From: Verrucomicrobiota bacterium
Lineage (GTDB): Bacteria > Verrucomicrobiota > Verrucomicrobiia > Limisphaerales > SIBE01
NCBI GenBank assembly: GCA_016871515.1
Contig: VHDE01000048.1
Span: 1-38,702, forward strand
DNA length: 38,702 nt
Direction of reading: 5' to 3'
Under the pieces are notes generated by a model that saw nothing but the letters and a program-made list of their open reading frames with translations, did no database searches and was not told the origin of the DNA. The translations under genes and the position numbers were made by a program. Each line of letters starts with the position of its first letter. Position 1 is the first letter of the stretch. This document shows, in pieces, positions 30,892 to 38,702 of this stretch.

Positions 30892-31538
30892 TCCCCTTTG
30901 GCCTCATGCTTCAATTCAGCATACTTGCGATTGAGTTCAATCACAGCATCCTCACTTTTCTCGACGTGCAGCTCCAACCAGTATTTCTCGACTCCGGGCT
31001 TGGCCACGCGAATTCCGGCCGCCAATCGTCCGCGGTGGTCTCCACCGACGCAATCGGCGGCAACGAGCGCTGCGATCAACCGGTCGGCCAGGCTGCCTTT
31101 GGTTTCTTCCTACGCTTTGGCCATCGCGACAACCACCTCGCGACCCGTCAGCGTGTTTCCTTGGCAGGCGTAAAACCGGCCGCTCATCGCGCCCCAATAA
31201 ATTCCGGACGGATCGGCGTTAGCCGGGTTGCGATTCGTGGCGCGTCCCCGCATATCGATGATCGCTAGCTGGCGTTTATCACGGCGCTCGTCATCACCCA
31301 GCAACTCGGCGAGAACTTCCTCCGGGAGTTTGCCTCCAGCCAGAAGGTCCAGAGCGCGTTCGCCCCACTGCGGATTATGCCAATGCTGAGTGCAAAACGC
31401 GCCAACTCCTGCGCGGACGTACGGCACCACCCGTCCCACGCCGGGGTATCTGCTCGCGACAGCCGCTCCGCACGCACCCGTTTCAGGATCGACCGCGACA
31501 ATCGAGAATGTGCCAGTGAGTCCGAATTCCGGCTGCAA
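30819..31538 (-). pseudogene. DUF1028 protein interrupted by an amber codon
   Basis: The frame reads TFSIVAVDPETGACGAAVAS, YPGVGRVVPYVRAGVGAFC, TQHWHNPQWGERALDLL, QLAIIDMRGRA, IYWGAMSGRFYACQGNTLTG, VVVAMAKA, then TAG at 31112-31110, and resumes in frame with EETKGSLADRLIAALVAADC, GGDHRGRLAAGIRVAK and KYWLELHVEKSEDAVIELNR. The order and spacing are those of DUF1028 (Ntn-hydrolase-like, function unknown); the TAG stands where an aromatic residue is likely (AKAYE). The N terminus also lacks a good start: only a TTG at 31538, with no signal peptide, so the 5' part is probably lost as well. Confidence 0.8.
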
Positions 31539-31729
31539 CGTCTCTTTCGCAGCGTTCTGTTCGCGGACTCGGCGGTCCGCGCTCCTATGATCGGGGTTGC
31601 TGACGCGTTCACGCGTTCAGACACGATATTGCCAAAACGTCGGCCGATGTCTTTAATCAGCGCGTTCATCGTGTCGCGAACATTGAAGGCAAACTCTCGA
31701 ATATTCAATTCAACTCCTGGCAGTTCCCA

Positions 31730-31754
31730 ACGTTCTGCAGCCTAAACGCTGCGG
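31730..31754. repeat. Single arm of the GCAGCGTTTACGCTGC family
   Basis: ACGTTCTGCAGCCTAAACGC followed by TGCGG matches the right arm of the element at 1105-1145. It lies in the 270-base gap between the DUF1028 remnant and the SDR gene, which contains no other recognisable gene. Confidence 0.55.
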
Positions 31755-31806
31755 TCCTGAGGTAAATGGGTCGCATGGTCCCAACTGCTTAAATCTAAAA
31801 ACAATT

Positions 31807-32556
31807 ATGGAACTCAAAGAAAAGGTTTGTCTCATCACAGGCGGCACAAAAGGAATCGGAGCCGCAACGGCCATCGAGGTGGCCAAACGCGGCGCTAATG
31901 TCGCTATCCTTGGCCGCCACGATGACGAAGAAGCCGTCAAGACGCGAAAGTCGATTGAAAAGCTTGGCCGCCGTTGCGAACTGATTCTGGCCGATTGCGC
32001 GAAAGCCGAGGCGATGAACGCTTGCGTCGGACAAACCGTGGAACGTCTCGGACCGGTCGATGTTCTGGTTCACGCGGCGGGTGGTCCGGTCAACGGCGGG
32101 TTGTTCCAGATCACCGAAAAAGACTGGCACTCGGCGTTCGATGTCCACGTGCATCCCATTTTCTTTCTTTGCCGCGCGGTGATTCCAGCAATGCAAAAGA
32201 AAAAGGAGGGAGCGATCATCCTTGTTTCATCCACAGCGGGTATTCGCGGGATTATTACGAACATCGCTTATCAGGTCGCGAAGGGTGCGATACCGCAATT
32301 CGCCCGCGCCTTGGCCCGGGAATTTGCCAATGACAACATCCGGATCAACTGTGTCGCGCCAGGCGTTGTGCGGACCGCTTTTCACGCAACGATGACTGAA
32401 CAACAACGAAAGCTAAATCTGGAGCAACGCATCCCGCTCCATCGAGAAGGCACGCCCGAACAAGTTGCCACTCTCATTACTGAACTCATCACCAATGATT
32501 ACATTACGGGCGAAACGTTCACGATTGATGGCGGGTTAACCATGCGCATTGCCTGA
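31807..32556 (+). CDS. Short-chain dehydrogenase/reductase
   Basis: This 249-residue classical SDR has the cofactor loop TGGTKGIG at residues 11-18. LVHAAGG replaces the usual NNAG. The catalytic Ser is in ILVSSTAG, and Tyr/Lys are in AYQVAKGAI (YxxxK). The C-terminal region is DNIRINCVAPGVVRT and the end ITGETFTIDGG. RH after the third strand (ILGRHDDE) hints at NADP(H) preference, as inference. It would oxidise or reduce an alcohol/ketone; the substrate cannot be told, although the FabG-like end makes 3-oxoacyl reduction one option. It stands alone, before the pair of palindromes. Confidence 0.9.
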   Translation: MELKEKVCLITGGTKGIGAATAIEVAKRGANVAILGRHDDEEAVKTRKSIEKLGRRCELILADCAKAEAMNACVGQTVERLGPVDVLVHAAGGPVNGGLFQITEKDWHSAFDVHVHPIFFLCRAVIPAMQKKKEGAIILVSSTAGIRGIITNIAYQVAKGAIPQFARALAREFANDNIRINCVAPGVVRTAFHATMTEQQRKLNLEQRIPLHREGTPEQVATLITELITNDYITGETFTIDGGLTMRIA

Positions 32557-32640
32557 TTGGTGCCCTCACGAAAACGCAGTCGTTGCTCTGGCGAAAACCG
32601 TGGGGTCATCGAGCTATAGCGCAACGACGCAGTGGATGGC

Positions 32641-32664
32641 AATTTTGCGCACCCGCGCAAAATT
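32641..32664. promoter_or_regulatory. Perfect 24-bp palindrome 1 (10-4-10)
   Basis: The arms AATTTTGCGC and GCGCAAAATT are exact complements around ACCC. It lies 85 bases after the SDR stop and about 220 bases before the transketolase start. The symmetric shape suits a dimeric regulator or a hairpin. It forms a pair with the next site, at an interval equal to its own length. Confidence 0.6.
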
Positions 32665-32688
32665 CAGTTTGCTGAGCGGCCTAAACCG

Positions 32689-32712
32689 AATTGTGAACAC
32701 GCGTTCACAATT
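32689..32712. promoter_or_regulatory. Perfect 24-bp palindrome 2 (10-4-10)
   Basis: The arms AATTGTGAAC and GTTCACAATT are exact complements around ACGC. Arm length, spacer length and the outer AATT are the same as in palindrome 1; the arms agree as AATT-K-TG-M-R-C. TTGACA overlaps its right end (32711-32716) and could be a -35 box, but no convincing -10 follows. Confidence 0.6.
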
Positions 32713-32883
32713 GACAAATCGCCCTAATCTGCTTGCCAGCATCCTTGTGCCCGGCATAATGGGCCGGTCATGACGTGCGGCGCACAGCGACGCGATTCTG
32801 CTTACAGAGCCCAAACGAACAGATGACTGATTCCCGAATGACCGATGCTTAAAACCTTCGGGATTTCGACTGAGGAGACCACC

Positions 32884-34947
32884 ATGAAAGACGAGAAGAT
32901 CGATCAATTGTCCATCAACACCATCCGGACGTTGTCCATGGATGCGGTGCAGCAGGCTAACTCGGGCCATCCCGGCACGCCCATGGCCCTCGCGCCTGTC
33001 GTCTATTGTCTTTGGCAGGAATTCTTGCGCTTCGATCCGGACGACCCGATTTGGCCAAATCGCGACCGCTTCGTGTTGTCAGTCGGGCACGCGTCGATGT
33101 TGCTTTACTCGATTCTGCATTTGTGCGGCGTGAAATCGGTCAATGCCAAGTACGAGAGCTTAGGCGAACCGTCGGTGAGCCTGGATGACATCAAGAATTT
33201 TCGCCAACTCGACAGCAAATGTCCGGGACATCCGGAGTATCGCTGGACATCCGGCATCGAAACAACCACTGGGCCATTGGGGCAAGGCGTGGCCAACAGC
33301 GTTGGCATGGCCATCGCCGCGCAATGGCAAGCCAAGTACTTCAACCGGCCAAATTACGAAATGTTCAATTACGACGTCTATGCGCTCTGCGGCGATGGTG
33401 ACATGATGGAAGGTGTGTCGAGCGAAGCGGCGTCGCTGGCCGGACATTTGAAGCTTTCGAACCTTTGTTGGATTTACGACAACAACAAGATCACCATCGA
33501 AGGCCACACAGAATGGGCGTTCTCGGAGGATGTCGGCACGCGTTTCCTGGGTTACGGATGGAATGTCTTGCGCGTCGGCGACGCCAACGATATCGAGATG
33601 CTGCGCCGCGCTTTCAAAGTCTTCAAAAATACTTCGGACCGCCCGACGCTGATTATCGTGGACAGCCACATCGCCTGGGGCGCGCCAAACAAGCAGGACA
33701 CGCACGCCGCTCACGGCGAACCGTTGGGTGAAGAGGAAATCAAGCTCACCAAACGCAATTATGGCTGGCCAGAGGACGCCAAGTTTCTCGTGCCGGACGC
33801 GGTGCGGCAGCATTTCCACAACGGCATGGCCAAGCGCGGCGCGACGTTGCGCGAGAATTGGATGGCCAAGTTCAAAGATTACGAGAAGCAATTTCCGCAA
33901 CTGGCCGATCATCTGTACAAAATGCAGCATCGCCAATTGCCGGACGGTTGGGACAAGGATTTGCCTGTGTTTCCTGCGGACCCAAAGGGCCTGGCCAGCC
34001 GCGATTCCTCGGGCAAAGTGCTCAATGTTCTCGCAAAGAATGTTCCCTGGCTCATCGGCGGCGCGGCTGATTTGGCGCCTTCGACCAAAACGCGCCTCAC
34101 GTTCGACGGCGCGGGCGATTTTACGGCCGAGAATTATGTTGGACGCAATTTCCACTTTGGCGTTCGCGAGCATGCCATGGCTTCCATCATTAATGGTTTG
34201 GCCCTTTCGAAAGTTCGCGCGTTCGGTTCGGGTTTTTTGATCTTCAGCGATTACGCGCGGCCCGCGATTCGTCTAGCTGCAATCATGGAGGTTCCCGTAA
34301 TTCATATCTTCACACACGACTCGATTGGCGTGGGCGAGGATGGTCCGACGCATCAGCCGATCGAACACCTGCCTTCGTTGCGCGCGATCCCCGGCTTGGT
34401 TACATTGCGGCCTTGCGACGCGAACGAGGTTACAGAAGTGTGGCGAGTGATTGCGCAATTGCGGCATGTGCCAGTGGCATTGATCCTGACGCGGCAAGCC
34501 TTGCCAACGCTGGACCGGACCAAGTATGCGTCGGCCGCGGGCGTTCAAAAAGGCGCTTACGTGCTGGCCGATGCGACTGGCGGCAACCCAGACGTCCTCT
34601 TGCTTGGGACGGGCAGCGAAGTCTCGCTTTGCGTGCAGGCCTACGAACAGCTGAAAACGGAGGGGATCAAAGCGCGCGTCGTCAGCATGCCCTCGTGGGA
34701 ATTGTTCGAGCAACAAAGCCAGGAATATCGGGACAGCGTGATTCCGCCCGATGTGTCGGCCAGAGTTTCGATCGAGCAAGCGTCCACCTTTGCTTGGGAA
34801 CGATATGTTGGACGGCGCGGACAAAGCATCGGGATGAAAACCTTCGGCGCTTCCGCGCCCTTGAAAGAGCTGCAGAAGAAATTTGGTTTTACCGCGGAGA
34901 ATGTGGCCGCGGCAGCGAAGAACGTGCTGAAGAATCCGGCCGTGTAG
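32884..34947 (+). CDS. tkt: Transketolase
   Basis: This 687-residue thiamine-diphosphate enzyme of the pentose phosphate pathway moves two-carbon units between sugar phosphates. The start at 32884 is preceded by GAGGAG at proper spacing and opens MKDEKIDQLSINTIRTLSMD. Landmarks are ANSGHPGTPMALAPV, LSVGHASMLLYS, TTGPLGQGVANSVGMA, the ThDP motif CGDGDMMEGVSSEAASLAGH...WIYDNNKITIEG, HAAHGEPLG, the pyrimidine-domain NFHFGVREHAMASI, THDSIGVGEDGPTHQPIEHL, and the C-terminal domain ending KEL..KFGFTAENV. Length is as expected. A degenerate second transketolase follows 120 bases downstream. Confidence 0.96.
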   Translation: MKDEKIDQLSINTIRTLSMDAVQQANSGHPGTPMALAPVVYCLWQEFLRFDPDDPIWPNRDRFVLSVGHASMLLYSILHLCGVKSVNAKYESLGEPSVSLDDIKNFRQLDSKCPGHPEYRWTSGIETTTGPLGQGVANSVGMAIAAQWQAKYFNRPNYEMFNYDVYALCGDGDMMEGVSSEAASLAGHLKLSNLCWIYDNNKITIEGHTEWAFSEDVGTRFLGYGWNVLRVGDANDIEMLRRAFKVFKNTSDRPTLIIVDSHIAWGAPNKQDTHAAHGEPLGEEEIKLTKRNYGWPEDAKFLVPDAVRQHFHNGMAKRGATLRENWMAKFKDYEKQFPQLADHLYKMQHRQLPDGWDKDLPVFPADPKGLASRDSSGKVLNVLAKNVPWLIGGAADLAPSTKTRLTFDGAGDFTAENYVGRNFHFGVREHAMASIINGLALSKVRAFGSGFLIFSDYARPAIRLAAIMEVPVIHIFTHDSIGVGEDGPTHQPIEHLPSLRAIPGLVTLRPCDANEVTEVWRVIAQLRHVPVALILTRQALPTLDRTKYASAAGVQKGAYVLADATGGNPDVLLLGTGSEVSLCVQAYEQLKTEGIKARVVSMPSWELFEQQSQEYRDSVIPPDVSARVSIEQASTFAWERYVGRRGQSIGMKTFGASAPLKELQKKFGFTAENVAAAAKNVLKNPAV

Positions 34948-35066
34948 CGCGTGAGTTCCTAGCTGCCCCGTTTATTCCGAGGATGCGCCCGTCTTTGGGT
35001 TAACTTCCGTCTTCCTTTTTGAGCTTCGCTTTCTAAGGTTAAGGTTATCGTAAACCCTAGACTGCG

Positions 35067-35339
35067 ATGAATGCTGAACAACTCTCCGGAATTGCGAACC
35101 AACTGAGAATTCACTCCGTCGCGGCGACAACCGCCGCCGGCAGCGGTCATCCGACTTCATGTTGCTCGGCGGCGGACCTTGTGGCGGCATTGTTCTTCGG
35201 GCATATGCGGTACCATCCGAAGAACCCGCGTCATGCCAACAACGAATTGCCGCGTTCAGGCAAGCCGGAGGAGCTGATGGCACGATATGGGATCGACGCC
35301 GCGGCAATTACCAACAAGGTCAAGTCCTTGGCAGCGTGA
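35067..35339 (+). pseudogene. Second transketolase reduced to its two ends
   Basis: Residues 1-59 match the N terminus of a transketolase (LSGIANQLRIHSVAATTAAG, SGHPTSCCSAADLVAALFFG, MRYHPKNPRHANN). Residues 60-90 match its C terminus (LPRSGKPEELMARYGIDAAA, ITNKVKSLA). They join in frame at about 35245. Native enzymes of this type have 600 or more residues, so roughly 500-550 residues have been removed without losing the frame. The remnant cannot bind ThDP. The N-terminal sequence differs clearly from the intact gene upstream, so this was a distinct paralogue and not a tandem duplicate. Confidence 0.88.
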
Positions 35340-35367
35340 AGTTAGATGGGCTGCCGAATTCGACGAT

Positions 35368-35481
35368 TCAATTCGGCACCCAACCCTTGCCTGGAATAAA
35401 TTCGCGGCTTCCCGATTTCGTTTTGCAGCCAGTCGTGACCAAAGTTACGGCGAGCAACGCCAGCAATAGAATCTTTAGCAT
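35368..35481 (-). CDS. Small lipoprotein
   Basis: This 37-residue product starts at the ATG 35481 with MLKILLLALLAVTLVTTGC, a lipoprotein signal with the lipidated Cys at residue 19 (LVTTGC, a slightly loose lipobox). The short mature part is KTKSGSREFIPGKGWVPN. The signal, Cys and polar tail of this size resemble entericidin-like or small verrucomicrobial lipoproteins. It sits on the opposite strand between the transketolase remnant and yqgE. No good ribosome site is visible. Confidence 0.6.
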   Translation of the reverse strand: MLKILLLALLAVTLVTTGCKTKSGSREFIPGKGWVPN

Positions 35482-35546
35482 GTGGAAAAGTTAATCGAGA
35501 TTGTCACGCGGGCAAGCTTGTAGCAGAATAAAACCGGTGTGGACAC

Positions 35547-36107
35547 ATGGCTGAGACGTTTAAGTCACTGAAAGGTCAGTTGCTGTTGGATAATGGGCAG
35601 TTGAACGGCTCCTTTTTCCACAAGGCCGTAGTTCTGATTTGCCAGCACGACGCCGAGGGCGCTTTCGGTCTCGTCTTGAACCGATCCAGCAATAACAAGG
35701 TCGGTGAAATGTTGGTGGCGGATCTGCCGGAACAACTCAAAGAACAAACGCTCTTTCTCGGGGGACCCGTCCAAAATACAGCGCTCAGCTACTTGCATTC
35801 TGATGCGCTTGTGTTGGAAGGCAACGTTATCCCCAACCTCAGTCTAGGTCATTCGCTGGATTCTTTGGTCGAACTCCGCGAATCATTTTCTTCCACGAAA
35901 CAAATTCGGGTCTTTGCAGGATACTCTGGCTGGGGCGCCGGCCAACTCGAAGATGAAATGCGCCGGAAAGCCTGGGTAACGCATCCGGCTTCCCTCGAAC
36001 TCGTCTTTCAACCTGAACCGTCAAAACTGTGGCAACAAATTCTCCGGCAGAAAGGCTGGCAGCACAAATTGCTGGCGGAGACGCCGGATGATTTGTCGTC
36101 GAACTGA
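35547..36107 (+). CDS. yqgE: YqgE/AlgH family protein (DUF179)
   Basis: This 186-residue protein has the standard family blocks: LKGQLLLDNGQLNGSFFHKA, VVLICQHDAEGAFGLVLNR, LFLGGPVQ, LSYLHSD, IRVFAGYSGWGAGQLEDEM and a C-terminal W. Its biochemical role is not settled; AlgH has been linked to transcriptional control of alginate genes in Pseudomonas, and the fold is an alpha/beta barrel-like structure. It is a single gene, with 160 bases of featureless sequence separating it from the converging uvrB. Confidence 0.92.
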   Translation: MAETFKSLKGQLLLDNGQLNGSFFHKAVVLICQHDAEGAFGLVLNRSSNNKVGEMLVADLPEQLKEQTLFLGGPVQNTALSYLHSDALVLEGNVIPNLSLGHSLDSLVELRESFSSTKQIRVFAGYSGWGAGQLEDEMRRKAWVTHPASLELVFQPEPSKLWQQILRQKGWQHKLLAETPDDLSSN

Positions 36108-36268
36108 CCGCATTAAATTTAGTTACATGGTTGCATGGTCCGAAAACGTCGGGGTTGCTGTTGATCGCTTTATCTGAGCGCTTAATTAACTCCAGTCTTT
36201 GATTGGCAACCACCAGCGACCAATGTGGACATGTAACGTTGTAACGATCCAACAATGTAACGTCCCGG

Positions 36269-38308
36269 TTAGCGTTGAATCCCCTTTCGCTTCCCGTGCT
36301 CTCGTCGACGTTTCCCATAATTCACTGTCTCTGTCGCTGCGTTCGAGATTGAGGCGGTCCCGCGTTTCAGCTCGCGAATCTGATCGCGCAACAAGGCCGC
36401 CTTTTCGAACTCCAAATTGTTGGCCGCTTCCAACATCTCCTGTTCCAGTTCGCGAATCGTTTCGCTCACGTCGAAATTTCCGCCCGCATCGTGAATCACG
36501 GCTTCAGCTGCGGTTGTTCTTTGCGAAGAGAGGCTTTCTTCGACAGCGCGGCTGACGCTGCGCGGTGTTATGTTGTGTTGCTTGTTATAGGCGAGTTGTT
36601 TTTCCCGGCGGTACTGCGACGTCGCCAGAAACTTCTGAATGCTCTGCGTCATCACGTCCGCATAAAGAATCACTTCACCGTTCAAATGCCGGGCGGCGCG
36701 TCCCGCGGTTTGAATTAGACTAGTGGTCGAACGCAGATAACCTTCCTTGTCCGCATCGAGAATTGCCACCAGCGAAACCTCCGGCAGATCGAGTCCTTCG
36801 CGCAACAGGTTAATCCCGACGAGCACGTCAAATTCGCCTTTGCGCAGAGCCCGCAGGATTTCGACGCGTTCGATCGCATCGATTTCACTGTGGAGGTAGC
36901 GAACGTTGATCCCAATGTCGCGCAAGTAATCGGTGAGTTCCTCCGCTGTGCGTTTGGTCAAGGTCGTGACGAGCACGCGTTCCATGGCATCGACGCGCTG
37001 TCGAGCCTCATTAATGAGATCGTCGATCTGGCCCTTGAGCGGTTTCACGGAAACTTTTGGGTCCACCAAGCCGGTCGGACGCACGATCTGTTCGACGATC
37101 CGTCCCTTGGACCATTCGATTTCCGAGCCCGCTGGGGTCGCGCTGACGTAAATCGTTTGATTTTGCGTCTGCTGAAATTCTTCGAAATTGAGCGGACGAT
37201 TGTCCAAAGCGCTCGGCAGGCGAAATCCGTGTTCGACCAAAACAGTTTTGCGTGAGCGATCCCCGGCATACATGCCTCCGATCTGTGGAATCGTAGCATG
37301 CGATTCGTCGACGACTAAAAGATAATCCGACGGAAAAAAATCGAAGAGCGTGCATGGCTTGGAACCTGGCGGGCGCCCGCTAATATGACGCGAGTAATTC
37401 TCGATGCCGGAACAAAATCCCATTTCTAGCATCATCTCCAAATCGTACTCCGTCCGCATTTTGATCCGCTGCGCTTCGAGGAGTTTGCCCTGGGCCTCGA
37501 ACCATGCGATGCGATCCGTGAGTTCCTCGCGGATGCTTAAGATCGCGCGTTTCATTTTGTCGGCGGGCGTTACGAATTGTTTGCCCGGATAAACGGTCAC
37601 GGCGGACAACGATTCAATCTTTTGGCCCGTTAGCGGTTCGAAGCGAGTAATCCGTTCGATTTCATCGCCAAAGAATTCGACTCGCAAGGCATCCTCCGTG
37701 TAAGCCGGACAGAGCTCGACCGTATCACCGCGCACTCGAAAGTGACCGCGGCTAAACTCGATGTCATTGCGGGAATACTGCAAATCCACCAAGCGGCTGA
37801 GGAATTGATCGCGGCTCAGCTCCTGTCCGGTGCGCACGGGAACGACCATGGCATCGTAATCTTCCTTGCTGCCGATTCCGTAAATGCAGGAAACGCTGGC
37901 TACGACGATGACGTCGCGCCGCGCGAAGAGCGAACTCATCGTCGAAAGCCGAAGCCGCTCGATTTCTTCGTTAATGCTCGAATCCTTTTCGATAAATGTG
38001 TCAGTGCGCGGGATATAAGCTTCGGGCTGATAATAATCGAAGTAACTGACGAAATATTCGACGGCGTTGTTAGGAAAGAAGCCTTTGAATTCCGCATACA
38101 ACTGGGCGGCGAGCGTTTTGTTGTGGGAGATGACCAGGGTCGGCTTGTCGATTTTCGCGATGACATTGGCAATGGTGAACGTTTTGCCAGAGCCGGTCAC
38201 GCCCAAGAGCGTTTGATGCTTTGCGCCCGAAAACAATCCTTCGCTTAGCTTGGCGATAGCCTGCGGCTGATCGCCCGCGGGTGAATAACTCGAAACCAAC
38301 TCGAACAT
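36269..38308 (-). CDS. uvrB: UvrABC excision nuclease subunit B
   Basis: This 679-residue helicase-like protein hands damaged DNA from UvrA to UvrC in nucleotide excision repair. It starts [17 protein letters not shown] with Walker A GVTGSGKT at residues 36-43. The damage-probing beta hairpin is [20 protein letters not shown]. Other landmarks are the DEAD-like [75 protein letters not shown], and TAGRAARH. The C-terminal UVR domain ([31 protein letters not shown]) contacts UvrC. Length is normal and no lesion was seen. Confidence 0.97.
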   Translation of the reverse strand: MFELVSSYSPAGDQPQAIAKLSEGLFSGAKHQTLLGVTGSGKTFTIANVIAKIDKPTLVISHNKTLAAQLYAEFKGFFPNNAVEYFVSYFDYYQPEAYIPRTDTFIEKDSSINEEIERLRLSTMSSLFARRDVIVVASVSCIYGIGSKEDYDAMVVPVRTGQELSRDQFLSRLVDLQYSRNDIEFSRGHFRVRGDTVELCPAYTEDALRVEFFGDEIERITRFEPLTGQKIESLSAVTVYPGKQFVTPADKMKRAILSIREELTDRIAWFEAQGKLLEAQRIKMRTEYDLEMMLEMGFCSGIENYSRHISGRPPGSKPCTLFDFFPSDYLLVVDESHATIPQIGGMYAGDRSRKTVLVEHGFRLPSALDNRPLNFEEFQQTQNQTIYVSATPAGSEIEWSKGRIVEQIVRPTGLVDPKVSVKPLKGQIDDLINEARQRVDAMERVLVTTLTKRTAEELTDYLRDIGINVRYLHSEIDAIERVEILRALRKGEFDVLVGINLLREGLDLPEVSLVAILDADKEGYLRSTTSLIQTAGRAARHLNGEVILYADVMTQSIQKFLATSQYRREKQLAYNKQHNITPRSVSRAVEESLSSQRTTAAEAVIHDAGGNFDVSETIRELEQEMLEAANNLEFEKAALLRDQIRELKRGTASISNAATETVNYGKRRREHGKRKGIQR

Positions 38309-38439
38309 AGCGGGCGAACTTACGAGTGAGATAAGAGAGTGTCAACGACAGCAGTCTGATCTCAGCACTCCATAAACTTACAGGTAGATGACATGAAGAA
38401 GCTGGCAAGAGCGCTCACTGGAGCGCAACTTACCAGTCT

Positions 38440-38702
38440 ATGAAAAAACCTGGGTTATCAACAAAGCCCAAGAGACCCAAAGCCGTCAAAATAAAAAGAA
38501 CAAAAAGACGCCAGCCAAATCCTACGGGACAGTCAAGCTGGCCCAGGACGTGCATGCCCCTTGGGTGGTCTTCAGTATTCAGGAAGAGGGCCAGCCACCC
38601 CAAGCGCCCCGCCGGATGGAGACCCAGAAGTGCCAAGTGTGGGTGGAGAAGTTTATCCCCGATTGCGAGAAGGTTTACAGCTGCCATGAAGCGGGGCCGA
38701 CA
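38440..38702 (+). mobile_element. IS110-like transposase, N-terminal part, runs off the window
   Basis: The frame reads KTWVINKAQETQSRQNKKNK, SYGTVKLAQDVHAPWVVFSI, the QPPQAPRRM segment, VEKFIPDCEKVYSCHEAGPT and continues past the edge. AQDVHA (metal-binding Asp) and VYSC.EAGP are the marks of the RuvC-like DEDD domain of IS110-family transposases. The only sensible start, ATG 38440, is one base out of frame: ATG-A6-CC would read MKKP, whereas seven A would give MKKTWVINKAQ. Either one A is missing (mutation or sequencing) or frameshifting is used. Upstream (38309-38439) lies non-coding sequence that probably holds the element's left end. Confidence 0.7.

Noticed and set aside
4..31538. Alternative genetic code or stop-codon reassignment to explain the in-frame stops
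   Set aside because: TAA, TAG and TGA each interrupt a different gene and also serve as normal stops of intact genes here, so reassignment does not fit.
32711..32760. TTGACA as a -35 box for transketolase
   Set aside because: At 17 bases downstream the sequence is TGCCAG, not a -10-like hexamer; the CATAAT further on is too far away. No promoter is claimed.
32614..34824. Several minus-strand open frames (up to 337 codons) opposite transketolase and its leader
   Set aside because: These are antisense shadows of a clearly coding gene in a GC-rich genome; none has a ribosome site or a recognisable family motif.
35067..35339. A genuine small thiamine-binding subunit (split transketolase N-half)
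   Set aside because: Split transketolases have subunits of about 270-330 residues; this ORF has only 90 and joins the extreme N and C termini, so a deletion remnant is the better reading.

Overview
The window looks like a chromosomal segment of a Verrucomicrobia-type bacterium (Pedosphaera/Limisphaerales-like), inferred from content and not from any search. The clues are a prepilin-type protein with the H-X9-DG motif, a class III cyclase of the style found in Verrucomicrobia and Planctomycetes, remnants of formylglycine-generating-enzyme, four-helix-bundle and DUF1028 genes, a short xylose isomerase, and many intergenic hairpin repeats. Base composition is moderately GC-rich. I saw no rRNA, tRNA or CRISPR array.

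Layout. 0-7.5 kb: a broken sensor-like gene at the left edge, xylose isomerase, a parvulin-type foldase, a DUF885 putative metallopeptidase, a Gfo/Idh/MocA oxidoreductase and a VapBC-type pair. 7.6-14 kb: a protein built from two copies of an unknown 69-residue domain, a HAD remnant, a large unknown protein, an IlvD/Edd dehydratase with its middle deleted, a redoxin/cytochrome-c fragment, a membrane-anchored GrpE-like protein and a small membrane protein. 14-22.3 kb: a mosaic zone with a truncated SUMF1 gene, a VapC-AAA+ chimera, a 949-residue cyclase/SPFH-like/coiled-coil/DUF4384-like protein with small downstream partners, a prepilin fused behind a foreign fragment, and a broken beta-propeller gene. 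22.3-36 kb: housekeeping genes (two-subunit class I fumarase, pyrR-pyrB behind a PyrR-binding RNA element, Mrp ATPase, a cysteine-desulfurase-like protein, an SDR, transketolase, YqgE) separated by decayed genes. 36-38.7 kb: uvrB and the start of an IS110-like transposase running off the right edge.

Three themes stand out. First, gene decay is heavy and of two kinds: single in-frame stops or frameshifts (sensor, thioredoxin-like, DUF1028, four-helix bundle, propeller) and large in-frame deletions or fusions that leave short open chimeras (IlvD, second transketolase, PIN-AAA+, prepilin). Second, several families of inverted repeats sit between genes. Some share the outer motif CCATGAACC, one family supplies the C-terminal tail of a gene, and one pair brackets a four-helix-bundle pseudogene. 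Third, some loci carry unexpected chemistry or regulation: a cysteine-desulfurase-like protein with Arg at the PLP-lysine position next to an Mrp ATPase without CxxC; a TGA codon where a Cys is expected in a thioredoxin-like protein, followed by a hairpin; a PyrR-binding loop covering the ribosome site of a possible 13-codon leader; and two equal-sized perfect palindromes before transketolase.

All family assignments come from reading the translations by eye. No alignment, HMM or folding program was run.
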